Below, in pieces: positions 17,344 through 26,833 of a stretch of 64,000 nt of DNA. Within the stretch, counting starts at the first letter, position 1. The number at the start of each line of letters is the position of its first letter. This DNA is from Arcobacteraceae bacterium (GTDB lineage: Bacteria > Campylobacterota > Campylobacteria > Campylobacterales > Arcobacteraceae): positions 1-64,000 of the forward strand of contig JAONGR010000001.1 of assembly GCA_028375605.1 (NCBI GenBank), in the 5' to 3' direction. The notes under the pieces were generated by a model, which worked only from the letters and a program-made list of their open reading frames with translations, was not told the origin of the DNA and made no database searches. Both the position numbers and the translations under genes were made by a program.

Positions 17344-17406
17344 TTTATCAATTGACACAATATTATTGTCCTTTAGTAAAAGAATAATTGTCTAAAAATA
17401 ACTATA
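17344..17406 (-). promoter_or_regulatory. AraC-type operator/promoter, copy B
   Basis: Read on the minus strand: TATAGTTATTTTTAGACAAT (17387-17406), second half-site GGACAA 22 bp on (17366-17371), -35 AGGACA (17367-17372), 17 bp, -10 GATAAA (17344-17349), then about 87 bp to the metC ATG. Same spacing as copies A and C. Confidence 0.7.
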
Positions 17407-17434
17407 TTATTATAATTAATAGTAAATAAGAAAT

Positions 17435-18322
17435 TTAAATACTAGAAATGGGAAGATAAAAAGTCGCCTCAATATCATTATCTTCTAAAAAATGATTTTT
17501 ATGCATAATTAAAAAAGATGGTTTTGTTGTAGTTTCAAATCCACTTTGAGGTAACCATTTATGATATGCCCATTTAACAAACCAAGCAGCTTCTCTATCC
17601 CCTCCATATAAATCAAAAGTTGCATACAAGCCACCTTCTAATGTATAAAAGGGAATATTTGTATTTAAAATCTTTTTAGTTGTACTAATTACTGCAACAT
17701 AAAAACACTTATCATGTGGTGTAATTGCAGGGTTGTCATGATAAATCCCTATCTCTTCATAATCACTTAATTCATTAGTATATACCAAAGCTTGAAGCTG
17801 TTGCCATTTTTGTTTAGCTTCCTCTACAATATATCCTTTTTGCCTGATATAATAAACTAATCTATCTTCAGTTTTCACAATCTTTACTTTTGACTCATCA
17901 AAATTAGGTAAGGAATCTTTTAATAATGAATTTTTAAGTATTCGATCTGAATAAACTTCAAATCCTCCATTTCTCCACTCTTTAGGAGTCATTTCAAAAC
18001 GATTTTTAAAAGCTTTAATAAAAGAAGATTGAGAACTATATCCACACATATTTGCAATTTGTGTAATAGTTGAATATTTATTAGTCAGCAAAATATTCGA
18101 AGCTTTTTGCAGACGTATAGATTTTATCGATTCATAAATATTTATATCAAATTGTTCTTTAAAAATATGATGTAAATGTTTTTTACTTATTTTAAAATTC
18201 AAAGCAAGCTCATCAAGATTAATAGTTGTATCAATATATTTATAAATATAAGCCATCGTTTTATTGGCAATGTCTATGTGTAAATCACGAGTATTTTTTC
18301 TTTGCATATCTAATAATATCAT
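17435..18322 (-). CDS. AraC-family regulator with C-terminal GyrI-like sensor
   Basis: A 295-residue transcription factor with reversed order compared with AraC itself. Two helix-turn-helix motifs occupy about 20-120: LDELALNFKISKKHLHHIFK and the typical ITQIANMCGYSSQSSFIKAFKNRF. Residues about 140-295 form a GyrI-like effector-binding domain as in Rob/BltR, including EEIGIYHDNPAITP and the aromatic YHKWLPQSG near the end. Such domains bind amphipathic small molecules. It is divergent from the EamA exporter, and the nearest copy of the shared operator ends ten bases before its start codon, so autoregulation is likely. It is the obvious candidate controlling all three operator copies. Confidence 0.88.
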   Translation of the reverse strand: MILLDMQRKNTRDLHIDIANKTMAYIYKYIDTTINLDELALNFKISKKHLHHIFKEQFDINIYESIKSIRLQKASNILLTNKYSTITQIANMCGYSSQSSFIKAFKNRFEMTPKEWRNGGFEVYSDRILKNSLLKDSLPNFDESKVKIVKTEDRLVYYIRQKGYIVEEAKQKWQQLQALVYTNELSDYEEIGIYHDNPAITPHDKCFYVAVISTTKKILNTNIPFYTLEGGLYATFDLYGGDREAAWFVKWAYHKWLPQSGFETTTKPSFLIMHKNHFLEDNDIEATFYLPISSI

Positions 18323-18335
18323 AAATAAACTATAT

Positions 18336-18398
18336 TATAGTTATTTTTAGACAATAATTTGTTAATAAAAAGACAAATAATTAAAGTCTTTTGATAAA
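18336..18398 (+). promoter_or_regulatory. AraC-type operator/promoter, copy C
   Basis: TATAGTTATTTTTAGACAAT (18336-18355), second AGACAA at 18371, -35 AAGACA (18370-18375), 17 bp, -10 GATAAA (18393-18398). Over the 47 bases 18332-18378 it is about 80 per cent identical to copy A without gaps. It lies in the gap between the divergent regulator and the EamA gene. Confidence 0.7.
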
Positions 18399-18465
18399 GA
18401 CTAAAAAAATACAAAGAGATATACTACATCATAATTTTCAGATAAAGTTAAATAGGGAGCCAAAG

Positions 18466-19398
18466 ATGTCAAACAGTCATGCAATAACAAGTGATATTAG
18501 TATTTTAGAAAAACGACAAAGAAATGGATTGATATTGGCCGTTATTACTGTATTAATATGGTCAAGTTATGCACTTTCATTAAGAGTAGGTGCAATAACA
18601 CCATTAACTATCGCCGAATTAACTTTATTTCGATTTGCTATACCTGGATTGATACTTTTACCTATATTTATAAAAAGTATAAAAAACTACCGTAAGGTTC
18701 CTCTTATTTACTTATTGGGAATTGTTATAGGAAGCGGATTGCCTTTTTTTAGTGTATCTGCTTATGCTATGAAATTGACACAAGTTGCCTACGGAAGTAC
18801 AATTATATTAGGGACAACTCCTTTATTTGTAACAATAATGGCGATTATCTTTTATAAGCAAAAATTACCATTTTTTAGATTTCTTGGACTTTCTACTATT
18901 AGCAGTGGTGTAGTATTAATGCTTCTTGAAGCAGGAAGTGATTGGAATGAAACACTTTTGATAGGTCAGGTACTTTTTCTTTATTGTGCATGTCTATGGG
19001 CAATATTTACAGTAAGTATCCGTTTCTCAAAACTAGCACCCTTAGAAGTTGCTGCATTATCAGCTTTACCAAATGGTATATTAATAACACTTTGGATTAT
19101 AACTACACAGCCTGAACTTGGATATTCATTATTATCAACAACAGAATTACTTTCACAAATGTTTGTACAGGGTATTATTGTAGGTATTTTTTCTGGAGTA
19201 TGTTTTAGTTTAGCCATTTCAAGAGTTGGTGCTGAAAAAACAGCAGCAATTGGTGCGGCTACACCAGTTGTAGCTACAACAATTGCAATTATTATGTTAG
19301 GTGAACAAATTAGTATTATCTTATTCATAGGAATGGCACTTGTAATTAGTGGTGTGTTTCTTGCAAGTGGTGTACTTCATGGAGAAAAAGTATCTTAA
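18466..19398 (+). CDS. EamA-family (DMT) exporter
   Basis: A ten-helix drug/metabolite transporter with two EamA repeats (about 25-165 and 170-305). I start at ATG 18466 (310 residues), preceded by AGGGAGCC; an upstream TTG in frame falls inside the promoter. Telltale segments are VLIWSSYALSLRVG in the first helix, GTTPLFVTIMAIIFY near the end of repeat one, and AATPVVATTIAIIMLGEQIS in repeat two. YdeD/RhtA-like relatives export cysteine pathway metabolites, homoserine or threonine. Sharing a promoter design with two sulfur amino acid lyases suggests it exports a sulfur amino acid or its product, an inference from regulation. Confidence 0.85.
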   Translation: MSNSHAITSDISILEKRQRNGLILAVITVLIWSSYALSLRVGAITPLTIAELTLFRFAIPGLILLPIFIKSIKNYRKVPLIYLLGIVIGSGLPFFSVSAYAMKLTQVAYGSTIILGTTPLFVTIMAIIFYKQKLPFFRFLGLSTISSGVVLMLLEAGSDWNETLLIGQVLFLYCACLWAIFTVSIRFSKLAPLEVAALSALPNGILITLWIITTQPELGYSLLSTTELLSQMFVQGIIVGIFSGVCFSLAISRVGAEKTAAIGAATPVVATTIAIIMLGEQISIILFIGMALVISGVFLASGVLHGEKVS

Positions 19399-19778
19399 TG
19401 TTTAATATATTAATAAAGGTAACGATATAATGTAAAATATTATTTATATAAAAACAGAGAAATAAAACAACTCTATTATTTAGTTATTTTATTCAAAAAA
19501 GTTACAATATTCTTCTTTTTAGAAAAATATTTTTTCTATATTTTCATTATTAATATTCCTTAAATATACTTCCTTATGTCCTATAAAATCTATACTTATT
19601 AAAAATTATACCTTATGCAGATATTATAATTTTACAAATATCTTAGTTTGATGATAAAAAATTATTTTATTTAAAAATTGGTTAAAAAGTATACAAAATT
19701 TATATTGTTTTATTGACTAATTATTGTAATATTTTGATAAGAATTTAATATAAATTACTTAAACTCAAAGGATTAAAA
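19399..19778. promoter_or_regulatory. 380-bp intergenic region with aapJ promoter
   Basis: An AT-rich gap without a credible gene. At 19461-19493 a 12-bp inverted repeat with one mismatch (AATAAAACAACT / AGTTATTTTATT) could end the EamA transcript. Near the right end, TTGACT (19713-19718), 17 bp and GATAAG (19736-19741) form a promoter for the transporter operon. The -10 resembles those of the AraC-type promoters, but the AGACAA half-sites are absent at the right spacing. Nothing else supportable. Confidence 0.5.
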
Positions 19779-20795
19779 ATGAAACTATTTCAAAAATTAA
19801 CACTAAGTATAGCAACGCTAGCACTCGCATCAACTGTATCAACTGCTGATACATTAGATCAAATAAAGAAAAAAGGGTATGTCTCTTGTGGAATATCTGG
19901 TGGACAAGTAGGTTTCGCTTCTCCTGATTCAAGTGGAAAATGGACAGGTATAGATATTGATATGTGTAGAGGTGTTGCGTCTGCTGTTTTTGGCGATGAT
20001 TCAAAATTGAAACTTATTCCATTAACTGCAAAAGAAAGATTTACTGCTCTACAAAGTGGAGAAGTTGATTTATTATCTAGAATCACAACATGGACTCAAA
20101 CAAGAGACACAGCTTTAGGGTTGGATTTTACAGGTGTAAACTACTATGATGGGCAAGGTTTTTTAATCAATAAAGATCTTGGTGTAAACTCAGTAAAAGA
20201 ACTTGATGGTGCAACAATTTGTATTCAAGCAGGTACAACACATGAATTGAATATTGCAGATTATTTCAAAGCAAATAATATGACTTATAAAGGTATTTCA
20301 TACGATACTTCTGCTCAAGCAATTGAAGGATTTAAATCTGGTCGTTGTGATGTAACAAGTAATGATTCATCTCAATTATATGCATTTTTACTTAACCTAA
20401 AAGATCCATCTAAAGTAAAAGTACTTCCGGAACTAATTTCTAAAGAACCTTTAGGACCATTAGTTAGACAAGGTGATGATAAATGGTTTAATATTGTTAG
20501 ATGGACACATTTTGCGATGTTAAATGCTGAAGAAATTGGTGTTAATCAAAAAAATGTTGACTCTATGATGAAAACTAAAAATCCTGCAATTAAAAGATTA
20601 TTAGGTATTACAGGAAAAGCTGGTGAAAATTTAGGGTTAGATGCTAAATGGGCATACAGCATTATTAAAAATGTTGGTAACTATGGTGAATCTTTTGACA
20701 GAAATCTTGGTAAAGATTCTCCACTTAAAATTGATAGAGGTTTAAATAATCTTTGGAATAAAGGTGGATTACAATATGGAGCACCTATTAGATAA
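19779..20795 (+). CDS. aapJ: General L-amino acid ABC transporter, binding protein
   Basis: Periplasmic receptor of the AapJQMP/BztABCD type. Signal peptide 1-23 ends STA. The mature protein has the family's characteristic DTLDQIKKKGYVSCGISGG opening, FTALQSGEVDLLSR, TWTQTRDTALGLDFTGVNYYDGQGF, and an NPAIKRLLG segment followed by AYSIIKNVGNYGE near the C-terminus, all typical of the roughly 340-residue AapJ family. It is first in the operon, followed by a hairpin that may raise its mRNA relative to the permease genes. Broad polar and acidic amino acid uptake is the usual role. Confidence 0.93.
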   Translation: MKLFQKLTLSIATLALASTVSTADTLDQIKKKGYVSCGISGGQVGFASPDSSGKWTGIDIDMCRGVASAVFGDDSKLKLIPLTAKERFTALQSGEVDLLSRITTWTQTRDTALGLDFTGVNYYDGQGFLINKDLGVNSVKELDGATICIQAGTTHELNIADYFKANNMTYKGISYDTSAQAIEGFKSGRCDVTSNDSSQLYAFLLNLKDPSKVKVLPELISKEPLGPLVRQGDDKWFNIVRWTHFAMLNAEEIGVNQKNVDSMMKTKNPAIKRLLGITGKAGENLGLDAKWAYSIIKNVGNYGESFDRNLGKDSPLKIDRGLNNLWNKGGLQYGAPIR

Positions 20796-20833
20796 GCATT
20801 GTTATTTTTCATATAACATACTTACTAGATAAA

Positions 20834-20858
20834 AAGAAAAGGTATAAAGCCTTTTCTT
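20834..20858 (+). terminator. Intra-operon hairpin after the binding-protein gene
   Basis: AAGAAAAGG (20834-20842) and CCTTTTCTT (20850-20858) make a perfect 9-bp stem with a 7-base loop, 38 bp past the aapJ stop and 20 bp before the permease ATG. No T run follows, so it more likely stabilises the aapJ message or causes partial termination than full termination. Confidence 0.55.
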
Positions 20859-20878
20859 ACATAAAAGGTTTAAACAAA

Positions 20879-22063
20879 ATGATAAAACATAATAAAACAT
20901 CCAAAAGCACTGTTGCTTTTTACAATAACCCAAAAATAAGGGCAATTATTTATCAAGTACTTACACTAGTACTTATAGCTATGGTGACATATTTTATACT
21001 CAATAATATGTTTACAAATATCGAGAAACGTGGGATTAATACAGGATTTGACTTTTTAGGAAGTGAAGCTGGTTTTGGAATACTATCTACACTTATACCT
21101 TATACTGAATCAGATACATATGGAAGAGTATTTGTAGTGGGTATTTTAAATACTCTTTTAGTATCAGTTATAGGTATTTTCTTTGCTTCCATTATAGGAT
21201 TATTAGTAGGAATTGGTAGATTATCACAAAACTTTATGATTTCAAAACTTGCATTAGTATATATAGAAACTTTTAGAAATATTCCAATTTTACTGCAAAT
21301 ATTATTCTGGTACAATGTTGTATTATCCTCACTCCCAGGACCTCGACAATCACTCTCATATTTAGATTCTATTTTCTTAAATAACCGAGGTTTATATATC
21401 CCTCGCCCTATTTTAGAAAGTGGATTTACTGCTGTAATTATTGCTTTTATTTTAGCAGTAATAGCAGTCATTTTTTTAACAAAATGGGCAAGAAAAAAAC
21501 ATGATGAAACAGGGGAAGGTTTCCCTACTACTCTTGTATCAATAAGTATTTTAGTTATATCACCCCTTTTAGTTTACTTTATCAGTGGTTCTCCAGCTTC
21601 TTTTGAATATGCAGCACTAAAAGGATTTAATTTTAAAGGTGGTTGGACTTTAATACCTGAACTTTTAGCTTTAGCATTTGCATTAAGTATTTATACTGCA
21701 ACTTATATAGCTGAAGCAGTAAGAGCTGGTATAGAATCAGTTCCAAAAGGTCAAAAAGAAGCTGCAATTGTTTTAGGATTATCATATAGTACGACTTTAA
21801 GAAAAGTTATTCTTCCACAAGCTTTAAGAGTTATCATTCCACCTGTTCTGAATCAATTTTTAAACTTGATTAAAAATTCTTCACTAGCAACTGCAATTGG
21901 ATATCCGGAATTAGTGACAATTTTTTCAGGAACATCTCTAAACCAAGTGGGACAAGCAATTGAAATTATTTTAATGACAATGGCAGTATATTTAACTATA
22001 AGTATCATTATTTCATTATTAATGAATTATGTCAATACAAAACTACAAATAAAGGAGAGATAA
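20879..22063 (+). CDS. aapQ: General L-amino acid ABC transporter permease, AapQ type
   Basis: Inner-membrane subunit, 394 residues, about eight helices. The HisMQ-type permease signature is the cytoplasmic coupling loop EAVRAGIESVPKGQKEAA followed by LRKVILPQALRVIIPP near residues 285-325. The extra-long periplasmic insert between the first helices and this core (about 50-250, including ETFRNIPILLQILFWYN) is typical of AapQ/BztB rather than short HisQ. It is separated from the second permease by one base, so the pair is co-translated. Confidence 0.93.
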   Translation: MIKHNKTSKSTVAFYNNPKIRAIIYQVLTLVLIAMVTYFILNNMFTNIEKRGINTGFDFLGSEAGFGILSTLIPYTESDTYGRVFVVGILNTLLVSVIGIFFASIIGLLVGIGRLSQNFMISKLALVYIETFRNIPILLQILFWYNVVLSSLPGPRQSLSYLDSIFLNNRGLYIPRPILESGFTAVIIAFILAVIAVIFLTKWARKKHDETGEGFPTTLVSISILVISPLLVYFISGSPASFEYAALKGFNFKGGWTLIPELLALAFALSIYTATYIAEAVRAGIESVPKGQKEAAIVLGLSYSTTLRKVILPQALRVIIPPVLNQFLNLIKNSSLATAIGYPELVTIFSGTSLNQVGQAIEIILMTMAVYLTISIIISLLMNYVNTKLQIKER

Positions 22064-22064
22064 G

Positions 22065-23144
22065 ATGGCTGTATATGAAAAATTAGCAACTAAACCTGCT
22101 CCTATAGGTACAAAAGGATTTACCGCTTTACTACGTAAGAATCTTTTTTCTTCTGTAGCAAGTTCAATCTTAACATTAGTATCTTTATATCTTTTATATA
22201 TAATTATTCCTCCTTTATTGGAATGGATGGTATTTGATGCAACTTGGAGTGGAACAAAAGAAGAGATTACTAATAGTGGGGCTAGATGGATTTTTATTTA
22301 TGAAAAAATCAATTTATTTATGTATGGATTTTATCCAGAAGAGTTATACTGGAGACCAAATTTAATTCTTGTATTATGTATAGTATCAATTATTGCATTT
22401 AAAAAAATAGTTGATACAAATATCCGTATTGCAATTATAGTGAGTTTCCCTATTATCTCTTTTTTATTATTATATGGAGGCTTTGGTCTTGAAATAGTTC
22501 CTACGTCTAAATGGGGTGGATTATTATTGAGTATAGTTATAGCTTTTGTTGGTATTGTTGTTTCTTTCCCTATAGGTATATTATTAGCCTTAGGAAGACA
22601 GTCTAATATGCCAATAATTAGATCAATATCGATTATCTATATTGAGTTTATTAGAGGAGTTCCTTTAATTACTCTATTATTTTTATCCTCTGTAATTTTG
22701 CCATTGTTTTTCCCAGAAGGGACAGATTTTGACAAATTATTAAGAGCATTAATAGGTATTACATTATTTCAAGCTGCTTACATTGCAGAAATAGTAAGAG
22801 GTGGGCTTCAAGCTATTCCAAAAGGACAGGCAGAAGCTGCAAATGCTATGGGATTATCTTATTGGCAAACAATGGGATTAATTATACTTCCTCAGGCATT
22901 AAAGATATCAATTCCTAATTTAGTTGGTTCATTTATCTCTTTATTTAAAGATACAACTCTTGTTTTAATTATTGGACTATTTGATGTATTGGCTATGGTT
23001 GGTCTAACAAGTAGTGATACAAACTGGATAGGTTTTGAAACAGAAGGATATGTTTTTGTAACAATTATTTACTGGGCAATATGCTTTAGCATGTCAAGAT
23101 ATGCGAAAACAATTGAAGAACGATTTAATACAAATCACAAATAA
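22065..23144 (+). CDS. aapM: General L-amino acid ABC transporter permease, AapM type
   Basis: Second inner-membrane subunit, 359 residues, forming a heterodimer with AapQ. The coupling loop is [18 protein letters not shown] followed by [31 protein letters not shown] is the matching upstream helix motif. The N-terminal 170 residues contain extra helices and the periplasmic [10 protein letters not shown] segment characteristic of AapM/BztC. It ends 16 bp before the ATPase start. Confidence 0.93.
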   Translation: MAVYEKLATKPAPIGTKGFTALLRKNLFSSVASSILTLVSLYLLYIIIPPLLEWMVFDATWSGTKEEITNSGARWIFIYEKINLFMYGFYPEELYWRPNLILVLCIVSIIAFKKIVDTNIRIAIIVSFPIISFLLLYGGFGLEIVPTSKWGGLLLSIVIAFVGIVVSFPIGILLALGRQSNMPIIRSISIIYIEFIRGVPLITLLFLSSVILPLFFPEGTDFDKLLRALIGITLFQAAYIAEIVRGGLQAIPKGQAEAANAMGLSYWQTMGLIILPQALKISIPNLVGSFISLFKDTTLVLIIGLFDVLAMVGLTSSDTNWIGFETEGYVFVTIIYWAICFSMSRYAKTIEERFNTNHK

Positions 23145-23160
23145 GAAAATAGGAAAAATT

Positions 23161-23907
23161 ATGGCTAAGTCAAAATATATGATAGAGATGATAGATGTTA
23201 ACAAATGGTATGGTGATTTTCATGTACTAAAAGATGTGAATTTAAGAATAAAAAAGGGTGAAAAAGTAGTGATTTGTGGACCATCTGGTTCAGGTAAATC
23301 TACAACAATTAGGTGTATGAATAGATTGGAACCCTTTCAAGAAGGACAAATTATGATTGCTGATCTAGAACTTACTGAAGATGTAAAAAGGATTAAAGAA
23401 GTTAGAAAACATGTGGGGATGGTATTTCAACATTTTAATCTTTTCCCTCATCTTTCAATTTTAGAAAATCTTACTTTAGCACCAACATGGGTAGATAAAA
23501 AATCAAAAAAAGAAGCTATCAAAACAGCTATGTATTACCTTGAAAGAGTAAAAATTGCAGATCAAGCAGATAAATATCCTAATCAATTAAGTGGGGGACA
23601 ACAACAAAGAGTTGCAATCGCTAGATGTTTATGTTCAAATCCAGATATTATGCTTTTTGATGAACCAACAGCAGCACTTGATCCTGAAATGATTGGGGAA
23701 GTACTTGATGTTATGTCTGAACTTGCAAATGATGGTATTACTATGGTTTGTGTGACTCATGAGATGGGATTTGCAAAAAAAGTTGCAGATAGAGTAATTT
23801 TTATGGATCAGGGACAAATTGTTGAAGAAAATACACCTGAAGAGTTTTTTGACAATCCTCAATCTGATAGATTAAAACTCTTTTTAGAACAAATATTAGA
23901 TCACTAA
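23161..23907 (+). CDS. aapP: General L-amino acid ABC transporter ATPase, AapP type
   Basis: ATP-hydrolysing subunit, 248 residues from ATG 23161; an earlier in-frame ATG at 23101 lies inside aapM and is not needed. All nucleotide-binding motifs are intact: Walker [11 protein letters not shown] loop FQHFNLFPH, signature [15 protein letters not shown], Walker [14 protein letters not shown] and H-loop VTHEMGFA. The order binding protein, two permeases and ATPase is that of the standard aapJQMP operon. Confidence 0.96.
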   Translation: MAKSKYMIEMIDVNKWYGDFHVLKDVNLRIKKGEKVVICGPSGSGKSTTIRCMNRLEPFQEGQIMIADLELTEDVKRIKEVRKHVGMVFQHFNLFPHLSILENLTLAPTWVDKKSKKEAIKTAMYYLERVKIADQADKYPNQLSGGQQQRVAIARCLCSNPDIMLFDEPTAALDPEMIGEVLDVMSELANDGITMVCVTHEMGFAKKVADRVIFMDQGQIVEENTPEEFFDNPQSDRLKLFLEQILDH

Positions 23908-23929
23908 ATAGGATTACTAAATCCTATTT
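23906..23929. terminator. Terminator between aap operon and purL
   Basis: AAATAGGATT (23906-23915) and AATCCTATTT (23920-23929) are exact inverted repeats with a 4-base loop, beginning at the aapP stop codon; followed by ATTTTAT. It can serve both convergent transcripts. Confidence 0.75.
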
Positions 23930-23944
23930 ATTTTATAAAACCTA

Positions 23945-26152
23945 TTATAAATCTTGTTCAATCACTTCTTTAAATCTATTAAAGTATACTTCTTTAACTG
24001 TATTAATAGTTTTATTTACACTATTTACCGATAATGAATCACCACCAGTTTTACCGATACTAGTATGAGAAAGACCGATTTTTTTAGCTAAGGCATTAAA
24101 TGCTTCTGCATTTTCTGGTTTAACTTCAACAATTGCTCTACTTAAAGATTCAGAAAAAATATCTTTTTCATTCTCTAATGAAACATTTGCTGTACAACCC
24201 ATATTTCCAACAGCTGACATTTTAGCTAATGCAATAGCAACACCACCAACATTTACATCTTTTGCAGACTCTAATAGCCCAGCTTTATTTGCTTCTATTA
24301 CTAAATCCCATAGTTTTAATTCTGTCTCAAAATTTACAACAGGATGAGTACCTGCAATTTTGCCTTCAATCTCTTTAAGATATAAACTTCCACCAAATTC
24401 ACTGTATGTGTCGCCTAGTAAATATAAATCATTTCCTTCAGATTTAAAAGATGATCCAAGAACTTTATTCATATCATCATTAACTCCAACAGTAGCAATT
24501 GCAGGTGTTGGGAACACCCCTACTCCATTTGTTTCATTGTATAAAGAAACATTTCCACCAATTACTGGAGTATTTAACTCTTTACAAGCAGCTTTTATAC
24601 CTTCACAAGAGTGTTTAAATTGCCACATTACTTCTGGATTTTCTGGATTACCAAAGTTAAGACAATCTGTAATCGCTAAAGGTCTAGCTCCGCTCATTGC
24701 TACATTTCGTCCAGCTTCCATAACAGCAGCTGCAGAACCTAACTCAGGGTTAATATAACATTGTCTTGTATTACAATCTGCAGACATAGCTAAAGCTTTT
24801 CCAGTTTCTTTGATTCTTATAACTGAACCATCAAGTGAACCTGGACCTTCGATTGTATTTGTTTGTACCATTGAATCATATTGATTATAGATATACCCTT
24901 TATCAACAACTTCTAAACTTTTCCATAAAATATCAAAAGCATCAGTAGGACTTAACTCTTTTTCCATTTTTACATCTTCAATAGTTTCTAAGTATGCAGG
25001 CTTAGCTACTGGTCTATCTAAAATAGGAGCTTCTTCTGAAAGTGGTTGGATAGGGATGTCAGATACTAACTCACCATGCCAGTATAGTTCCATATTTCCA
25101 GTATCTGTTACTTCACCAATAACAGCAGCTGATAATTCCCATTTTTCGAAAATATCAATAACCGCTTGTTCACAACCAGCTTTTGCACAAATAAGCATTC
25201 TTTCTTGAGATTCAGAAAGCATGAAATCATAAGGAGTCATACCCTCTTCTCTTGCAGGAACTTTATCAAGATCCATTTTCATACCAGATCCAGTTCTTCC
25301 TGCCATCTCAAAAGATGATGAAGTAAGTCCAGCAGCACCCATATCTTGAATACCGATGATTAAATCTTGTTTAAATAATTCTAAACACGCTTCAAGTAAA
25401 AGCTTTTCTGTAAATGGGTCTCCCACTTGTACAGTTGGTCTTTTTGATTCGTTATCTTCAGTAAATGCAGCAGAACTCATAACAGCTCCACCTAATCCAT
25501 CACGACCTGTTTTAGATCCAACATACATTACAGGATTTCCGATACCTTCAGCAACACCTAGGAAAATTTCATCTGATTTACAAATACCTAAGTTAAAAGC
25601 ATTTACAAGGTTATTTCCAGCATAACACTCTTCAAAACCTGTTTGACCACCAATAGTTGGAACTCCCATACAGTTACCATAACCACCGATACCATCAACA
25701 ACACCTCTTAATAAAAATCTGTGTTTTTTAGCAGTCGCAGAATCACCTTCGATACCAGCAAATTGGATTAAGTTCATAGATGCAACAGGACGAGCTCCCA
25801 TTGTAAATACATCTCTCATAATACCACCAACACCTGTAGCAGCACCTTGGTAAGGTTCTATAAATGATGGATGATTGTGTGATTCCATTTTAAATACAGC
25901 CGCATAACCATCACCGATATCAATAACTCCAGCATTTTCACCTGGTCCTTGGATAACCCACGGAGCTTTAGTAGGAAAACCATTTAAGTACTTTTTACTT
26001 GACTTATAAGAACAGTGCTCACTCCACATAGCTGAAATAACACCTATTTCAGTATAGTTAGGTTCTCTACCTAACATTTTTAATACAGTTTCGTACTCAT
26101 CTTCTGTCATTGAATGTGCTAGTGCTATTTCTAATGCTGATTGTTGTGACAT
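23945..26152 (-). CDS. purL: Phosphoribosylformylglycinamidine synthase, small PurL subunit
   Basis: Converts FGAR to FGAM in purine synthesis using ammonia supplied by PurQ. The 735-residue length marks the small, three-component type that needs separate PurS and PurQ, neither of which is in the window. Clear blocks include [13 protein letters not shown], the ATP-site [50 protein letters not shown] and GGNVSLYNE. The start ATG 26152 has AAGGTAGATAAAT upstream. It is a single gene convergent with the aap operon. Confidence 0.97.
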   Translation of the reverse strand: MSQQSALEIALAHSMTEDEYETVLKMLGREPNYTEIGVISAMWSEHCSYKSSKKYLNGFPTKAPWVIQGPGENAGVIDIGDGYAAVFKMESHNHPSFIEPYQGAATGVGGIMRDVFTMGARPVASMNLIQFAGIEGDSATAKKHRFLLRGVVDGIGGYGNCMGVPTIGGQTGFEECYAGNNLVNAFNLGICKSDEIFLGVAEGIGNPVMYVGSKTGRDGLGGAVMSSAAFTEDNESKRPTVQVGDPFTEKLLLEACLELFKQDLIIGIQDMGAAGLTSSSFEMAGRTGSGMKMDLDKVPAREEGMTPYDFMLSESQERMLICAKAGCEQAVIDIFEKWELSAAVIGEVTDTGNMELYWHGELVSDIPIQPLSEEAPILDRPVAKPAYLETIEDVKMEKELSPTDAFDILWKSLEVVDKGYIYNQYDSMVQTNTIEGPGSLDGSVIRIKETGKALAMSADCNTRQCYINPELGSAAAVMEAGRNVAMSGARPLAITDCLNFGNPENPEVMWQFKHSCEGIKAACKELNTPVIGGNVSLYNETNGVGVFPTPAIATVGVNDDMNKVLGSSFKSEGNDLYLLGDTYSEFGGSLYLKEIEGKIAGTHPVVNFETELKLWDLVIEANKAGLLESAKDVNVGGVAIALAKMSAVGNMGCTANVSLENEKDIFSESLSRAIVEVKPENAEAFNALAKKIGLSHTSIGKTGGDSLSVNSVNKTINTVKEVYFNRFKEVIEQDL

Positions 26153-26371
26153 ATTTATCTACCTTAAATATATTAATTTTAGGGATTATATCTAAAATAA
26201 ATTTATGAGATGGTTAAGTAAAAAAAATCCATTTTTTTGTTTTTTGTGACTATTTTATGCTAATATTATCATTAAGTATTTATTACATTAGCTTTACTAA
26301 AGTTTACATACATATTTATAAATTTTGGCAAGACTATTTACGATAGTCAATTATACAATTTAAGGATAAAC

Positions 26372-26653
26372 ATGAAAATTACAAAAACTCTACTAACAAG
26401 TAGTATAGGTTTAACATTAGCAATTGCATTTACAGGTTGTCAACCAGCAAATATTCAATCTCAAATAAGAACATCTGATATTAATTCAAATATGAAAACA
26501 AGATGTGAAGAAGTTGATATGAGAGATAATGCTGACATGAGTGAACTGTTTAAAAAGTATGATGGATGGAGAATGATTTATATTTCAGAATATACAACAT
26601 CTAATAAAATTGGAACAAGTGGATCTGTTTGTTTTGAAAAGCCCAATAAATAG
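26372..26653 (+). CDS. Small lipoprotein, unknown function
   Basis: A 93-residue protein with a signal peptide ending in the lipobox FTGC, giving a lipidated Cys23. The mature 71 residues contain two further cysteines (TRCEEVD and SVCFEK) and KYDGWRMIYISEYTT, a pattern seen in small 'DUF4156-like' envelope lipoproteins, though I cannot assign the family. AAGGATAAAC precedes the ATG. It lies just beyond the terminator end of the polyene cluster and on the opposite strand, so it is probably not part of it. Confidence 0.65.
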   Translation: MKITKTLLTSSIGLTLAIAFTGCQPANIQSQIRTSDINSNMKTRCEEVDMRDNADMSELFKKYDGWRMIYISEYTTSNKIGTSGSVCFEKPNK

Positions 26654-26801
26654 ATAAATCAAGTAACCTGAAATAAGTCGTACAAAAGAGTTTTATTTTA
26701 CATATTTCAGATCTATATAAAGTAAAATCTATCAAATACCTACAACTTGAATATTTATTACTACTATTATTCTTTAGATTTTAGTTAATTGTAATAATAT
26801 T

Positions 26802-26833
26802 AAAAGGATTTAGTTAAATTACTAAATCTTTTT
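26802..26833. terminator. Terminator at the end of the pigment cluster
   Basis: A 13-bp stem (26802-26814 with 26821-26833, one G-T pair) and 6-base loop. The stop codon of the last cluster gene lies in one arm. On the minus strand the hairpin is followed by a CCTTTT run inside the arm, and on the plus strand by TTTTTTAAT, so it can serve both directions. Confidence 0.75.

Noticed and set aside
19679-19743. Possible fourth copy of the AraC-type operator upstream of aapJ
   Set aside because: The -10 and a TATACAA-like patch resemble the motif, but the half-site spacing is off by one and the -35 is TTGACT. Ungapped identity is low, so it is treated as an ordinary promoter.
26668-26710. Inverted repeat CTGAAATA/TATTTCAG as a small RNA or terminator
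   Set aside because: Only 8 bp with a 27-base loop, in AT-rich sequence; too weak to support.
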